A stretch of DNA of 64,000 bases. Source: Gemmataceae bacterium. Lineage in GTDB: Bacteria > Planctomycetota > Planctomycetia > Gemmatales > Gemmataceae. The stretch covers positions 62,001 through 126,000 of the forward strand of contig JALHPZ010000016.1 in the NCBI GenBank assembly GCA_022842245.1, in the 5' to 3' direction. The notes beneath the pieces are model-generated. The model searched no databases and had not been told where the DNA came from. It saw only the letters and a program-made list of their open reading frames with translations. Positions 9,171-16,680 of this stretch are shown piece after piece; within the stretch, counting starts at the first letter, position 1; every line of letters starts with the position of its first letter. Made by a program: the position numbers and the translations under genes.

Positions 9171-11045
9171 TTATTGCTTCAACTCGATTCCCAGTTCCTT
9201 CAACTGCCGGCCTTCGACCGTTGCCGGCGCGCCGGTCATCAGGTCGCGAGCCTTCTGGTTCTTCGGGAACGCGATCACATCGCGGATGTTCGTCGTGCCG
9301 GCGAGGATCATGCACCAGCGGTCGAGGCCCAGCGCGATGCCGCCGTGCGGCGGTGCCCCGCTCTGGAGCGCGTCCAGCAGGAAGCCGAAGCGCGCCTTCG
9401 CGTCCTCGATGCTCATGCCGAGCATCTTGAAGACGGTCGCCTGCACGTCCGGGCGGTGGATACGAATGGAACCGCCGCCGACCTCGTAGCCGTTGAGCAC
9501 CATGTCGTAAGCCTTGGCCCGCACGGTACCGGGGTCGGATTCCATCCGGTCCACGTCTTCATCCATCGGCGCGGTGAACGGGTGGTGGATCGCCACCCAA
9601 CGCTTCTCCTCGTCGTCGAAGGCGAACATCGGGAAGTCGAGAACCCAGAGCATCTGGAAATGCTCCGGCTTCGCGACGAACGGTTTCGGCGCCCGCTTCT
9701 CCTTCTTGGCCGTCTTTTCCTCGACCGCGTCGTGCTCGGCCTTTTCGTCCCACCAGTTCTTGTACAGCTTCAGTTCCGACCCCAGATGCGAACGCAGTGC
9801 CCCAAGTGCGTCGCACACCACCGATTCCTTGTCGGCGACGAACAACAGCACGTCGCCGGGCTGCGCGCCCATCCGCTCCTTCAGCTTCGCCTTCACGGCG
9901 TCCGGGAAGAACTTCTCGATGCTGCCGGTCAGCTTGTCGCCTTCGACTTTCATCCAGGCGAGGCCCTTGGCCTTGTACTGGGCGACGAACGACGCCAGCT
10001 TACCGCCCGGCTTCAGGTCGGTGTTGCTGAACTTGTCGGCCGCCCCCTTCGCGCATAATCCCCGCACGACGCCCCCGCCGGCGACGCAGTCCTTGAACAC
10101 CTTGAACTCGCTCTCGGCCGCGATGTCCGAGACGTCCGCGATCTCCATCCCGAAACGCAGGTCGGGCTTGTCGCTGCCGAAGCGGAGCATCGCGTCCTTG
10201 TAGCTCATCCGCGGCAAAGGCAGGCTCAGCTTCACGCCGAGGCACTTCTCGAGCAGGTCCGCCGCCAGCCCTTCCATCACGCCCAGCACTTCCTCGCGCT
10301 CCACGAACGACATCTCGACGTCGAGCTGCGTGAACTCCGGCTGCCGGTCGGCGCGGAGATCTTCGTCCCGCAGGCAGCGGGCGATCTGGAAGTACCGGTC
10401 GTACCCCGAGATCATCAGAAGCTGCTTGTAAAGCTGAGGAGACTGGGGCAGCGCGAAGAACTCGCCGTTGAACACCCGGCTCGGCACGAGGTAATCCCGC
10501 GCCCCTTCCGGCGTGCTCTTGCCGAGCAGCGGCGTCTCCATCTCGAGGAACCCGTGCGCGTCCATGTAGTCGCGGATCAGCTTGCAGATCCGGTGGCGGA
10601 GCATCAGCACCTGCTGGATGCTGCGGCGGCGCAGGTCGAGATAGCGGTATTGCAGGCGGAGGTCTTCGTTCGCCAGTTCCTCGTCCGGGAACTCCGTGAC
10701 GGAAAACGGCAGCGGCGGGGATGCGTTCAGGACGCGGACTGACTTCGCTTCCAGTTCGACCTGCCCGGTCGGAATGTCCGAGCGTTCCTTCCCGGCGATC
10801 CGCTTTCGGACGACGCCGGTGACGGAGAGCACGTATTCGCGGCCGACGGTGTTGGCGAGTTCGAAGAGCGCCTTGTCGGAATCTTCGACGACGACCTGCG
10901 TGAGGCCGTAGCGGTCGCGGAGGTCGATGAAGACCTGGTTCGGGAAGTTCCGGGTGATGAGGACCCAGCCGTTGAGCGTGACGGTCTGTCCGATGTGGGA
11001 ATCGCGTAGTTCGCCGCAGGTGTGCGTCCGCTGCCAGTCGGCCAT
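9171..11045 (-). CDS. aspS: Aspartyl-tRNA synthetase
   Basis: The 624-residue class II synthetase charges tRNA-Asp (possibly also tRNA-Asn). The order of domains is bacterial. An N-terminal OB-fold anticodon-binding domain (starting MADWQRTHTCGEL) is followed by motif 2 (FQIARCLRDEDLRADRQPEF). A bacterial insertion domain comes next, and motif 3 (GGIALGLDRW) lies near the C-terminus with the usual NIRDVIAFPK tail. The start at 11045 is preferred over upstream in-frame codons because a TATAAT -10 box lies at 11086-11091, which would be inside a longer protein. The insertion domain has a Lys/Glu-rich stretch (KTAKKEKRAPKP). It is a single-copy housekeeping gene of normal length. Confidence 0.97.
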   Translation of the reverse strand: MADWQRTHTCGELRDSHIGQTVTLNGWVLITRNFPNQVFIDLRDRYGLTQVVVEDSDKALFELANTVGREYVLSVTGVVRKRIAGKERSDIPTGQVELEAKSVRVLNASPPLPFSVTEFPDEELANEDLRLQYRYLDLRRRSIQQVLMLRHRICKLIRDYMDAHGFLEMETPLLGKSTPEGARDYLVPSRVFNGEFFALPQSPQLYKQLLMISGYDRYFQIARCLRDEDLRADRQPEFTQLDVEMSFVEREEVLGVMEGLAADLLEKCLGVKLSLPLPRMSYKDAMLRFGSDKPDLRFGMEIADVSDIAAESEFKVFKDCVAGGGVVRGLCAKGAADKFSNTDLKPGGKLASFVAQYKAKGLAWMKVEGDKLTGSIEKFFPDAVKAKLKERMGAQPGDVLLFVADKESVVCDALGALRSHLGSELKLYKNWWDEKAEHDAVEEKTAKKEKRAPKPFVAKPEHFQMLWVLDFPMFAFDDEEKRWVAIHHPFTAPMDEDVDRMESDPGTVRAKAYDMVLNGYEVGGGSIRIHRPDVQATVFKMLGMSIEDAKARFGFLLDALQSGAPPHGGIALGLDRWCMILAGTTNIRDVIAFPKNQKARDLMTGAPATVEGRQLKELGIELKQ

Positions 11046-11085
11046 TGCCAGAACCCTTCCGTTCCGAGGTTGATCGAAGAGGGGC

Positions 11086-11091
11086 ATTATA
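11086..11091 (-). promoter_or_regulatory. Probable -10 box of aspS
   Basis: The minus strand reads TATAAT here, 41 bases before the aspS ATG. Spaced upstream sequence shows no good -35 hexamer, so this is a partial sigma70-type match. It supports the short aspS start. Confidence 0.5.
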
Positions 11092-11129
11092 GGGACGGGA
11101 GAACGATTGACGGGTTCGAGGAAAACGAA

Positions 11130-11159
11130 GAAGCCCGCGGTCGAACGACCGCGGGCTTC
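11130..11159 (-). terminator. Rho-independent terminator of the HTH/receiver gene
   Basis: A perfect 13-bp GC-rich stem (11130-11142 with 11147-11159) and 4-base loop lies 16 bases after the minus-strand stop of the regulator gene. On that strand it is followed by TTCGTTTTCC, a usable U-rich tail. Confidence 0.75.
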
Positions 11160-11175
11160 GGGATGCGGGGGAACC

Positions 11176-11751
11176 TTACGCGTCGCGCTTCGACTCGGCG
11201 AGGCGGCGGATGCGTTCGGCGAGGAGAGCCACGTCGAAGGGCTTCTTGAACACTTCGTTGAAGCCGTGTTCCTGAAGCTTTTCGGGCGCGGCTTCATCCT
11301 CGCCGGCGAGGCCGATGATGAGCGTGGTGGTGTAGGAGTCGTTCTTGCGGAGGTTCGAGGCGATCTGCATCGACTCGCTGCGGCCGAGGCCGAGGTCGAT
11401 GATGATCGTATCCGGGTGGAAGCTCTGGGCGAGCGTGCCGGCTTCGAAACCGCTCTGGGCGAGTTCGTACTTGAAGTCGTCGACTTCCGGGAGCAGTTCC
11501 TTCATCCGGTCGTTGAACAGCTTCTCGGTGCCGATGAGCAGCACCTTGTGCCATTCTTCCTCTTCCAGTTCACCCAAAGGCATTCCGTGCTCTTTGAGGA
11601 AGCGGATGAGTTGTTCGCGGGGGATCCGGCGATCCTGGCTACCGGGGATCCGGTAGCCTTTCAGCCGGCCGCTATCGAACCATTTGGAAACGGTTCGAGG
11701 GGCCACCTTGCAGATTTTGGCAACCTGGCCGGTGGTAAACACCTTTTTCAT
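11176..11751 (-). CDS. HTH (excisionase/MerR-like) DNA-binding protein with degenerate receiver domain
   Basis: A 191-residue two-domain protein. Residues 1-56 form an excisionase-type winged helix-turn-helix (FTTGQVAKICKVAPRTVSKW, then GYRIPGSQDRRIPREQLI). Residues 68-185 look like a response-regulator receiver. The phospho-acceptor Asp is present (IIIDLGLG, Asp119), as is the conserved Lys before Pro (KKPFD, Lys170). The N-terminal acidic pair that binds Mg2+ is missing (VLLIGTE), and the switch Thr/Ser is not evident. The domain order (DNA-binding first) is reversed from usual regulators. The start at ATG 11751 has GGAG 8 bases upstream. It probably regulates transcription, perhaps without phosphorylation; targets are unknown. 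Confidence 0.85.
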   Translation of the reverse strand: MKKVFTTGQVAKICKVAPRTVSKWFDSGRLKGYRIPGSQDRRIPREQLIRFLKEHGMPLGELEEEEWHKVLLIGTEKLFNDRMKELLPEVDDFKYELAQSGFEAGTLAQSFHPDTIIIDLGLGRSESMQIASNLRKNDSYTTTLIIGLAGEDEAAPEKLQEHGFNEVFKKPFDVALLAERIRRLAESKRDA

Positions 11752-12307
11752 CGGGGGCACTCCATTTTCGGCGCACTCACGGCAAGCCGCCCTTGTTTAG
11801 GGGGTCGGCGGCAAGCCCGAGGGGGCGGGACGACGTCGCGACGGGGCGTCGCGTCGCCCGGCGGGGGGCATCCATTCACGTCCATTCAATCCCGACGGAG
11901 CGTGCAGTCGTATCCCGGCCGGAGGGCACGGTCATTCCACCGCGATACGACTACAGCGATTTCATCGGCTATCGCGCTCCGCGAAGATTAACCTGGGTTG
12001 GCGAAGTTCTCAGGTTGGTGAACTTGGCGAACTCGGCAAACCCGCCGTTGTCCCGGTAGGCATTGCGGCCGTCGTACCGACCCATTCCGGTACGACCTCG
12101 GCCAACCGCGGAACTAACATTGTCCATCGACCCGACATATCCGGTCCCCGCGACAATTGTGGGCATCGGTGCCTGGAACTCCGACCCGGAAGTTCGGCGC
12201 GTACCGGTTGGTCCGGTTGTGACGCGCGACCGCCGCATTCTACGCGCGCGAATTCCCGAACCGGGGTCGCATCGGCCCTCTTCGCGATTCCGTTTCATCG
12301 AGCGGGA
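11752..12307. other. 556-base gap without a confident gene
   Basis: No protein homology, tRNA or terminator is recognisable. A minus-strand reading frame at 11969-12298 could encode about 109 residues and starts 9 bases past the GNAT stop. Its second half (GRYDGRNAYRDNGGFAEF) has codon use closer to real genes, but the first half is Arg-rich and shadow-like. It is left unannotated as a gene. Confidence 0.4.
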
Positions 12308-12775
12308 TTAGAACTTCTTCCAGAACAGCGCCTTGTCGTCGCCGTCGCGATAGAAGTCCGGGATTTGTGCGACTTGCGAATAACCGGTCTTCAAATAGAA
12401 CCGGCGCGTCGGTTCGTAGTTCGGCAGCGAGCTGGTATCGATGAGCAGCAACCGCTGACCTTTCGATCGCAAGGCCGCCTCGACATCTTCGATCAACGTC
12501 CGGCCCAACCCGCAGCCCTGGCGGCCCGCGTCCACGGCGATCCACCACAGTTCCCACGTGCGGTCGGTCATCGGCACTGGCGCGAAGTAGGTGAAGCCGG
12601 CGATCCCCTCCGCGTCCGCGAACACGCGAGCGACATGCCCCTCGGCCTCGTTCGCCGCGTGGTAGTCGTCCAGCACTTCGCGCAGGGCGACGATCTCGTG
12701 GGGTTGGAAGACGCCCGTGCCGTTCGCGAGGGCGACCAGCGCATCGGTGTCGGCGGGAGTGGCGGATCGGATCAT
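12308..12775 (-). CDS. GNAT-family N-acetyltransferase
   Basis: 155 residues, the normal size of a single GNAT domain. It starts at MIRSATPADTDAL, a typical first beta strand. It contains the acetyl-CoA pyrophosphate-binding loop (RQGCGLGRTL, the Q/RxxGxG/A motif) and a C-terminal 'FYLKTGY' block seen in many family members. The acceptor substrate is unknown. The reading frame runs further upstream through the tRNA-Cys gene, so upstream starts are rejected. It lies just downstream of tRNA-Cys on the same strand. Confidence 0.88.
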   Translation of the reverse strand: MIRSATPADTDALVALANGTGVFQPHEIVALREVLDDYHAANEAEGHVARVFADAEGIAGFTYFAPVPMTDRTWELWWIAVDAGRQGCGLGRTLIEDVEAALRSKGQRLLLIDTSSLPNYEPTRRFYLKTGYSQVAQIPDFYRDGDDKALFWKKF

Positions 12776-12786
12776 GAAACGGCACA

Positions 12787-12807
12787 GGCCGCCCGGCGAG
12801 GGCGGCC
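12787..12807 (-). terminator. Hairpin downstream of tRNA-Cys
   Basis: An 8-bp perfect GC stem (12787-12794 with 12800-12807) with a 5-base loop lies between the tRNA 3' end and the GNAT start on the minus strand. The tail is not U-rich (TGTGCCGTTT), so termination may be partial. Confidence 0.45.
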
Positions 12808-12825
12808 CGTTCGAGGAAAGTTCAG

Positions 12826-12897
12826 AGGTCCCGCCCGGACTCGAACCGGGGAATAACGGTTTTGCAAACCGTTGCCTTACCACTTGGCGACGGGACC
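12826..12897 (-). tRNA. tRNA-Cys (anticodon GCA)
   Basis: On the minus strand the 72-base gene folds as a complete cloverleaf. It has a 7-bp acceptor stem GGTCCCG/CGGGACC and a D-arm starting GCCAAGTGGTAAGGC. The anticodon stem is ACGGT/ACCGT with loop TTGCAAA (anticodon GCA). The T-arm carries GGTTCGAGTCC, and the discriminator base is U as expected for tRNA-Cys. CCA is not encoded. A sigma70-like promoter lies just upstream. Confidence 0.97.
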
Positions 12898-12920
12898 AAC
12901 TCATCCAACGAGTCAACGGA

Positions 12921-12949
12921 ATCTTACGGTTCCGGCCGCTTCGCGTCAA
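12921..12949 (-). promoter_or_regulatory. Sigma70-like promoter of tRNA-Cys
   Basis: On the minus strand TTGACG (12949-12944) and TAAGAT (12926-12921) are separated by 17 bases, the ideal spacing. The -10 box lies 23 bases before the tRNA 5' end. The -35 box overlaps the stop codon of the upstream glycosyltransferase gene. Confidence 0.7.
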
Positions 12950-14088
12950 CGAATCGACCGGGTGAGTATCGACCGAACCGCCGCGCGGTCTGTAGTCGAT
13001 TCGGTTCGGGCGAGTCCGGCATAGAACGCCTCGAAGCGGCGCACCATCGCATCGCGGGAGTATTCGCTGATCGACCGTTCGCGGGCCGAGGCAGCCATTT
13101 GCCTCGCCCGTTCGACGTTCGTGATCAGTTCGACCAACGACTCCGCGATCGATTCCGGCCGCGAATCGCGCGCGATCAACCCGTCCACGCCGTGCCGCAC
13201 CAACTTCGCATTCGCGCCGACCTCCGTGGCCACGATGGCGCGTCCGGCGGCCATGTATTCAAGCAGTGCGTTGGACATTCCCTCCGAATGGGATGGCAGC
13301 ACCGCCGCGTCGCACCCCACCAGGAACGCCGGCACATCCGAAACCGACCCCCGCAGGCGGAACCGCGCGCCCAGGTTCCATTCCCCGTGCAGTCGTTCGA
13401 GTTCCGGCCTTTGCTCCCCGTCGCCGGCCACTTCGAATACGACGTTCGGAACCCGGTCGAACACGAGCCTGGCCGCCCGCATCAATCCATCGACATTCTT
13501 CACCGGCCGGAGGTTCGCGACGCACCCGATGCGAATGGTTCCGGAGAATCGCGGCGGAGTGCAAGCGGCGAAGCGTTCGACGTCCACGCCGTTCTTGATC
13601 GAGACGACCCGGTCCGGCGCGAGGCGATCGGTTTCAAGGAGGCTGGCGCGGCCGGCGTCGGAGTTCGTCAGCGTCACGTCCACCATGTTGCACAGCACGC
13701 GGTTCAAGAGGCGATGCTTGGGGGTGAGCCAATAGCCGAGATTGTTGCGGACGCGGACGATCGCGGGTACGCCGAGTCGCCGGGCGAGGGGGATCGCGAA
13801 ATACGAGGAGTCGAGGAAGTACGCCTGCACGATGTCCGGCCGGCGTTCCCGCCAGAAGGCCCGCAGCCGTTTCGCGGCGCGGTACGCCCGGAAGCCGAGC
13901 AATTTCGTCACGCCGAGCCGCGTCACTTCGCAATCGGCAGGTTCGAGTTCCCGCGATACGGTCGGCGAACCATCGAGCAGGACGAGCGACGGCTCGAAGC
14001 GCGCACGGTCCAGCGACCGGATCAACGCGAGCAATTGCGATTCCGTGCCGGCGCGGCTCAGGTTGTCGATGACGAAGGCGATCCGCAC
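12946..14088 (-). CDS. Glycosyltransferase family 4 protein
   Basis: A GT-B fold enzyme of about 380 residues beginning VRIAFVIDNLSRAGTESQLL, the classical first strand and glycine loop of GT4. The donor-binding C-terminal half includes GCVANLRPVKNVDGL and the EX7E-type block with HSEGMSNALLEYMAAGRAIVA. It transfers a sugar from a nucleotide-sugar to a cell-surface glycan or glycolipid; specificity is unknown. The GTG start at 14088 is chosen because the family begins at this strand. An ATG at 14148 would increase the overlap with the upstream glycosyltransferase from 31 to 91 bases. It forms a translationally overlapping pair with that gene. Confidence 0.88.
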   Translation of the reverse strand: MRIAFVIDNLSRAGTESQLLALIRSLDRARFEPSLVLLDGSPTVSRELEPADCEVTRLGVTKLLGFRAYRAAKRLRAFWRERRPDIVQAYFLDSSYFAIPLARRLGVPAIVRVRNNLGYWLTPKHRLLNRVLCNMVDVTLTNSDAGRASLLETDRLAPDRVVSIKNGVDVERFAACTPPRFSGTIRIGCVANLRPVKNVDGLMRAARLVFDRVPNVVFEVAGDGEQRPELERLHGEWNLGARFRLRGSVSDVPAFLVGCDAAVLPSHSEGMSNALLEYMAAGRAIVATEVGANAKLVRHGVDGLIARDSRPESIAESLVELITNVERARQMAASARERSISEYSRDAMVRRFEAFYAGLARTESTTDRAAVRSILTRSIR

Positions 14089-15272
14089 GGGGCGAGCGCG
14101 AAGGCCGCGTCCGGCGGAGTCGGTACGTTCGCAAAGCGTGCCGGGCATGATTCGGATTCCATAACGGACACGATCGATTCGAGAAGCGAGGCGTACGCGT
14201 TCGCCTGGGCGGCGAAGGAGAATTCGGCCAGCATGCGGTCCCGTGCGGCACGGCCCATCGCGGTCCGCCGCTCGTCGTCTGCCAGCAATTCATCGATGGC
14301 GGACGCGATCGCTCCGGGATCGCCGGACGGCACGAGCAAGCCGCTCACCCGGTCCGCGACGACTTCCGGCGAACCCCCGACGCGCGTCGCGACGCAGGCG
14401 ACGCCGGCCGCGCCCGCCTCCAACAGTACGTTCGGCATCCCTTCCGTGTACGACGGCAGAACCACGAGGTCGGCGGCCGGCAGCAGCGAGTCGAGCCGGT
14501 CCGTGAACCCCGCAAGAATGAATCGCCCTGTCAGGTTTCGCTCGCGAATCGCGGATTCGATCGCCGGCCGTTCAAGGCCATCGCCGAAGTGGATGAACCC
14601 CGCGTCGGGATGTCTTTGGAAAACAGACACGGCCGCGTCGACGAGAAGGCTGAAACCCTTCTCCGGGCTAAGCCGTCCGGCCGAGAGGACGATCTGCCTC
14701 GGGGGGATCGGGAAGAAGGCTCGCAGTTGCCCGACATCCGTCGGCGTGTTCGATTCGAACGCCGCGAGGCGCGAGGAATTGCGGATGACACGGACCCGTT
14801 CCGCGGGGACCCCGGCCCGAAGCACCTTCGCCGCCTGGGCGTCCGACACGGCGACGACGCGGTTGAGGAATCGCAGGTGGAAACGGTCGAGTCGTTCGTA
14901 TTGCCGGACTTTCCAGTTCTCGCCGGTCCATCCGCGCGAAACGCCGACGATCGGAATGCCGGTCCGGCGGGCGGCGATGCGGCCGAAGATATTCGCCTTG
15001 TACCCGTGGGAGATCAATACATCGGCACGCAGCGATTCGAGTCTGTCCGCGAGTTCCCGAATGGTGGCGCGGACCTTTGGGAAGTCGCTGTCGAGCGACT
15101 GCGCAGGGAACCCCTTCGCTCGCACGGCATCGAGGAACGCGGCGCAACGCCCATGCTCAGCGAACGACAGAAACGTCGTGCGTGTATCGGCGGGCAGCGC
15201 CTCGGCCAGGCCCAGCATCTGGCGTTCGGGGCCGCCGAACATCGTGCTGGCCGTCAGGTGGACCACATGCAT
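14058..15272 (-). CDS. Glycosyltransferase family 4 protein
   Basis: A GT4 enzyme of about 404 residues starting MHVVHLTASTMFGGPERQML. The acceptor-side GGPE loop and the C-terminal SAGRLSPEKGFSLLVDA and YTEGMPNVLLEAGAAGVACV blocks are diagnostic. The frame opens 24 codons earlier, but the family-typical first strand fixes the start at ATG 15272. It is the first gene of a two-gene overlapping unit with a second GT4 gene, so both probably act on the same glycan. The sequence is intact, with donor and acceptor unknown. Confidence 0.88.
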   Translation of the reverse strand: MHVVHLTASTMFGGPERQMLGLAEALPADTRTTFLSFAEHGRCAAFLDAVRAKGFPAQSLDSDFPKVRATIRELADRLESLRADVLISHGYKANIFGRIAARRTGIPIVGVSRGWTGENWKVRQYERLDRFHLRFLNRVVAVSDAQAAKVLRAGVPAERVRVIRNSSRLAAFESNTPTDVGQLRAFFPIPPRQIVLSAGRLSPEKGFSLLVDAAVSVFQRHPDAGFIHFGDGLERPAIESAIRERNLTGRFILAGFTDRLDSLLPAADLVVLPSYTEGMPNVLLEAGAAGVACVATRVGGSPEVVADRVSGLLVPSGDPGAIASAIDELLADDERRTAMGRAARDRMLAEFSFAAQANAYASLLESIVSVMESESCPARFANVPTPPDAAFALAPCGSPSSSTT

Positions 15273-15483
15273 CGCCCGGCATCCCTGCGGGAAGAGCTTC
15301 AGCCGTGAAGTGTAGACCGGGCGGAATTCGAATGTCGAGGTCAATTCAAAGCGTCGGGAATGGCTGCGATTCAGTTCTTAATGGATGAAAATTCAAGATT
15401 CCCGGATGGGCGGCGAACTCCGGATGACGGATTGTCCCCGGCAGTAGATTGGATGGGATCACTAACATCGTGCCGGTGTTGCC

Positions 15484-15660
15484 ATGTGGGAATTCCTGTT
15501 CGAACTGCTCTTCGAAACAACCACCACGGCCACCGGGCACGTCCTTGTCTATTGCCTGACCCTCGGACAGGTCCGTTGCAGCGATGGCACGGCCCAGATC
15601 ATCGGCATCGTCTTCTGGATTCTCGTTCTTCTGGCCATCGTCTACTTCGCGGCCCGTTGA
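15484..15660 (+). CDS. Small membrane protein (58 residues), hypothetical
   Basis: An ATG frame encodes MWEFLFELLFETTTT, a short polar loop with two Cys, and a C-terminal hydrophobic helix (IIGIVFWILVLLAIVYFAAR) ending at TGA. High GC at third codon positions and a clear membrane helix suggest a real gene, although no strong ribosome site is seen upstream. It lies 68 bases before cysC on the same strand. Function is unknown. Confidence 0.5.
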   Translation: MWEFLFELLFETTTTATGHVLVYCLTLGQVRCSDGTAQIIGIVFWILVLLAIVYFAAR

Positions 15661-15728
15661 ACCGGGCGCTCGGTCGCGTTTCCACATCTTCATATATTGT
15701 GCGGTGAGTACCCGGATTCGAGGCGGGA

Positions 15729-16421
15729 ATGTCCGAGAGCCAACCCCTGCGCATCGTTCATCACGAAGGCACCGTCACGCGCGACGAACGCCGGAGCGCC
15801 CTCCGGCAAACTGGCGGAACCCTTTGGTTCACCGGACTGTCGGGCTCCGGCAAGAGCACGCTCGCCGCGGCACTCGAACAGGCATTGGTTCGGCTGGGGC
15901 ACGCGGCCTACCGGCTCGACGGCGACAACATCCGCTTCGGCTTGAACGCCGGATCGAAGATCCTTGCGGAAACCCGCGGCTATTCCGAAGAGTCAGCCCG
16001 TCGGTTCGGGCTGGGGTTCGCTGCAATCGATCGGGAGGAAAACGTGCGCCGGATCGGCGAGGTCGCGAAATTGTTCGCCGATGCCGGGGTCTTCGCCCTC
16101 ACGAGTTTCATCAGCCCTTATCGAAAGGATCGGGACGCCGCCCGGAAGATCCACACCGGGAACGCGTCCGGTGCGTTACCGTTCATTGAGGTCTTCGTGA
16201 ATACGCCGATCGAGACCTGCGAACAGCGCGACCCGAAAGGGTTGTACAAGCAGGCCCGCGCCGCCATCGCAAGCGGGAAGGGGATGGGGTTCACCGGATT
16301 GGACGATCCCTATGAACCGCCAACGGCGCCGGAACTGACCTTCGACGCTTCTACCCGCTCTGTCGAGGATGGCGTCGCGATGATCCTGGGGTACCTGCGG
16401 GCGAAGGGGATGATCGGCTGA
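15729..16421 (+). CDS. cysC: Adenylylsulfate kinase (APS kinase)
   Basis: 230 residues. APS kinase phosphorylates adenosine 5'-phosphosulfate to PAPS, the donor for sulfate assimilation or for sulfation of glycans. The Walker A loop GLSGSGKST lies at residues 36-44. APS-binding RLDGDNIRFGLN and FISPYRKDRDAAR, and the Lys-containing lid DPKGLYKQAR, are all present. The N-terminal HHEGTVTRDERR segment is typical of bacterial CysC. A TATATT box at 15693-15698 could be its -10. There is no cysD/cysN or reductase here; the neighbours are two glycosyltransferases. A role in making PAPS for sulfated surface glycans is possible but unproven. Confidence 0.93.
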   Translation: MSESQPLRIVHHEGTVTRDERRSALRQTGGTLWFTGLSGSGKSTLAAALEQALVRLGHAAYRLDGDNIRFGLNAGSKILAETRGYSEESARRFGLGFAAIDREENVRRIGEVAKLFADAGVFALTSFISPYRKDRDAARKIHTGNASGALPFIEVFVNTPIETCEQRDPKGLYKQARAAIASGKGMGFTGLDDPYEPPTAPELTFDASTRSVEDGVAMILGYLRAKGMIG

Positions 16422-16680
16422 TCGACCATTCCCGGTTCATCAATCCTTCTTGTGGAATCGTGGACAATCGTTCGCGTAGGCATACCATTAACTTGTGCCT
16501 TCTTCCCCAGTACGTCGGCGAACATTGGTTTCTTTCCGGCGTCCTTCTCGATAGGTCTCACTGGTGAAGTCGAGGTGCCGGCGGATGGCCGCGTCACCCA
16601 CCCGAATCGAAGCCGTGCGGCTCCGACGGGCGTTCCGTTTCCTCCTTTGAAGGGAGCCGGTCCTCACGGAAGGCCGGCCG

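Noticed and set aside
11969-12298. Possible 109-residue minus-strand gene after GNAT
   Set aside because: There is no homology and it has mixed codon use; only part of it looks gene-like.
12862-15315. 817-residue open frame on the + strand
   Set aside because: It is antisense to two well-conserved glycosyltransferases; the Arg/Ser-rich translation is a high-GC shadow.
16422-16680. Possible riboswitch or structured leader before fusA
   Set aside because: The 259-base leader shows only short GC pairings and no recognisable class motif.
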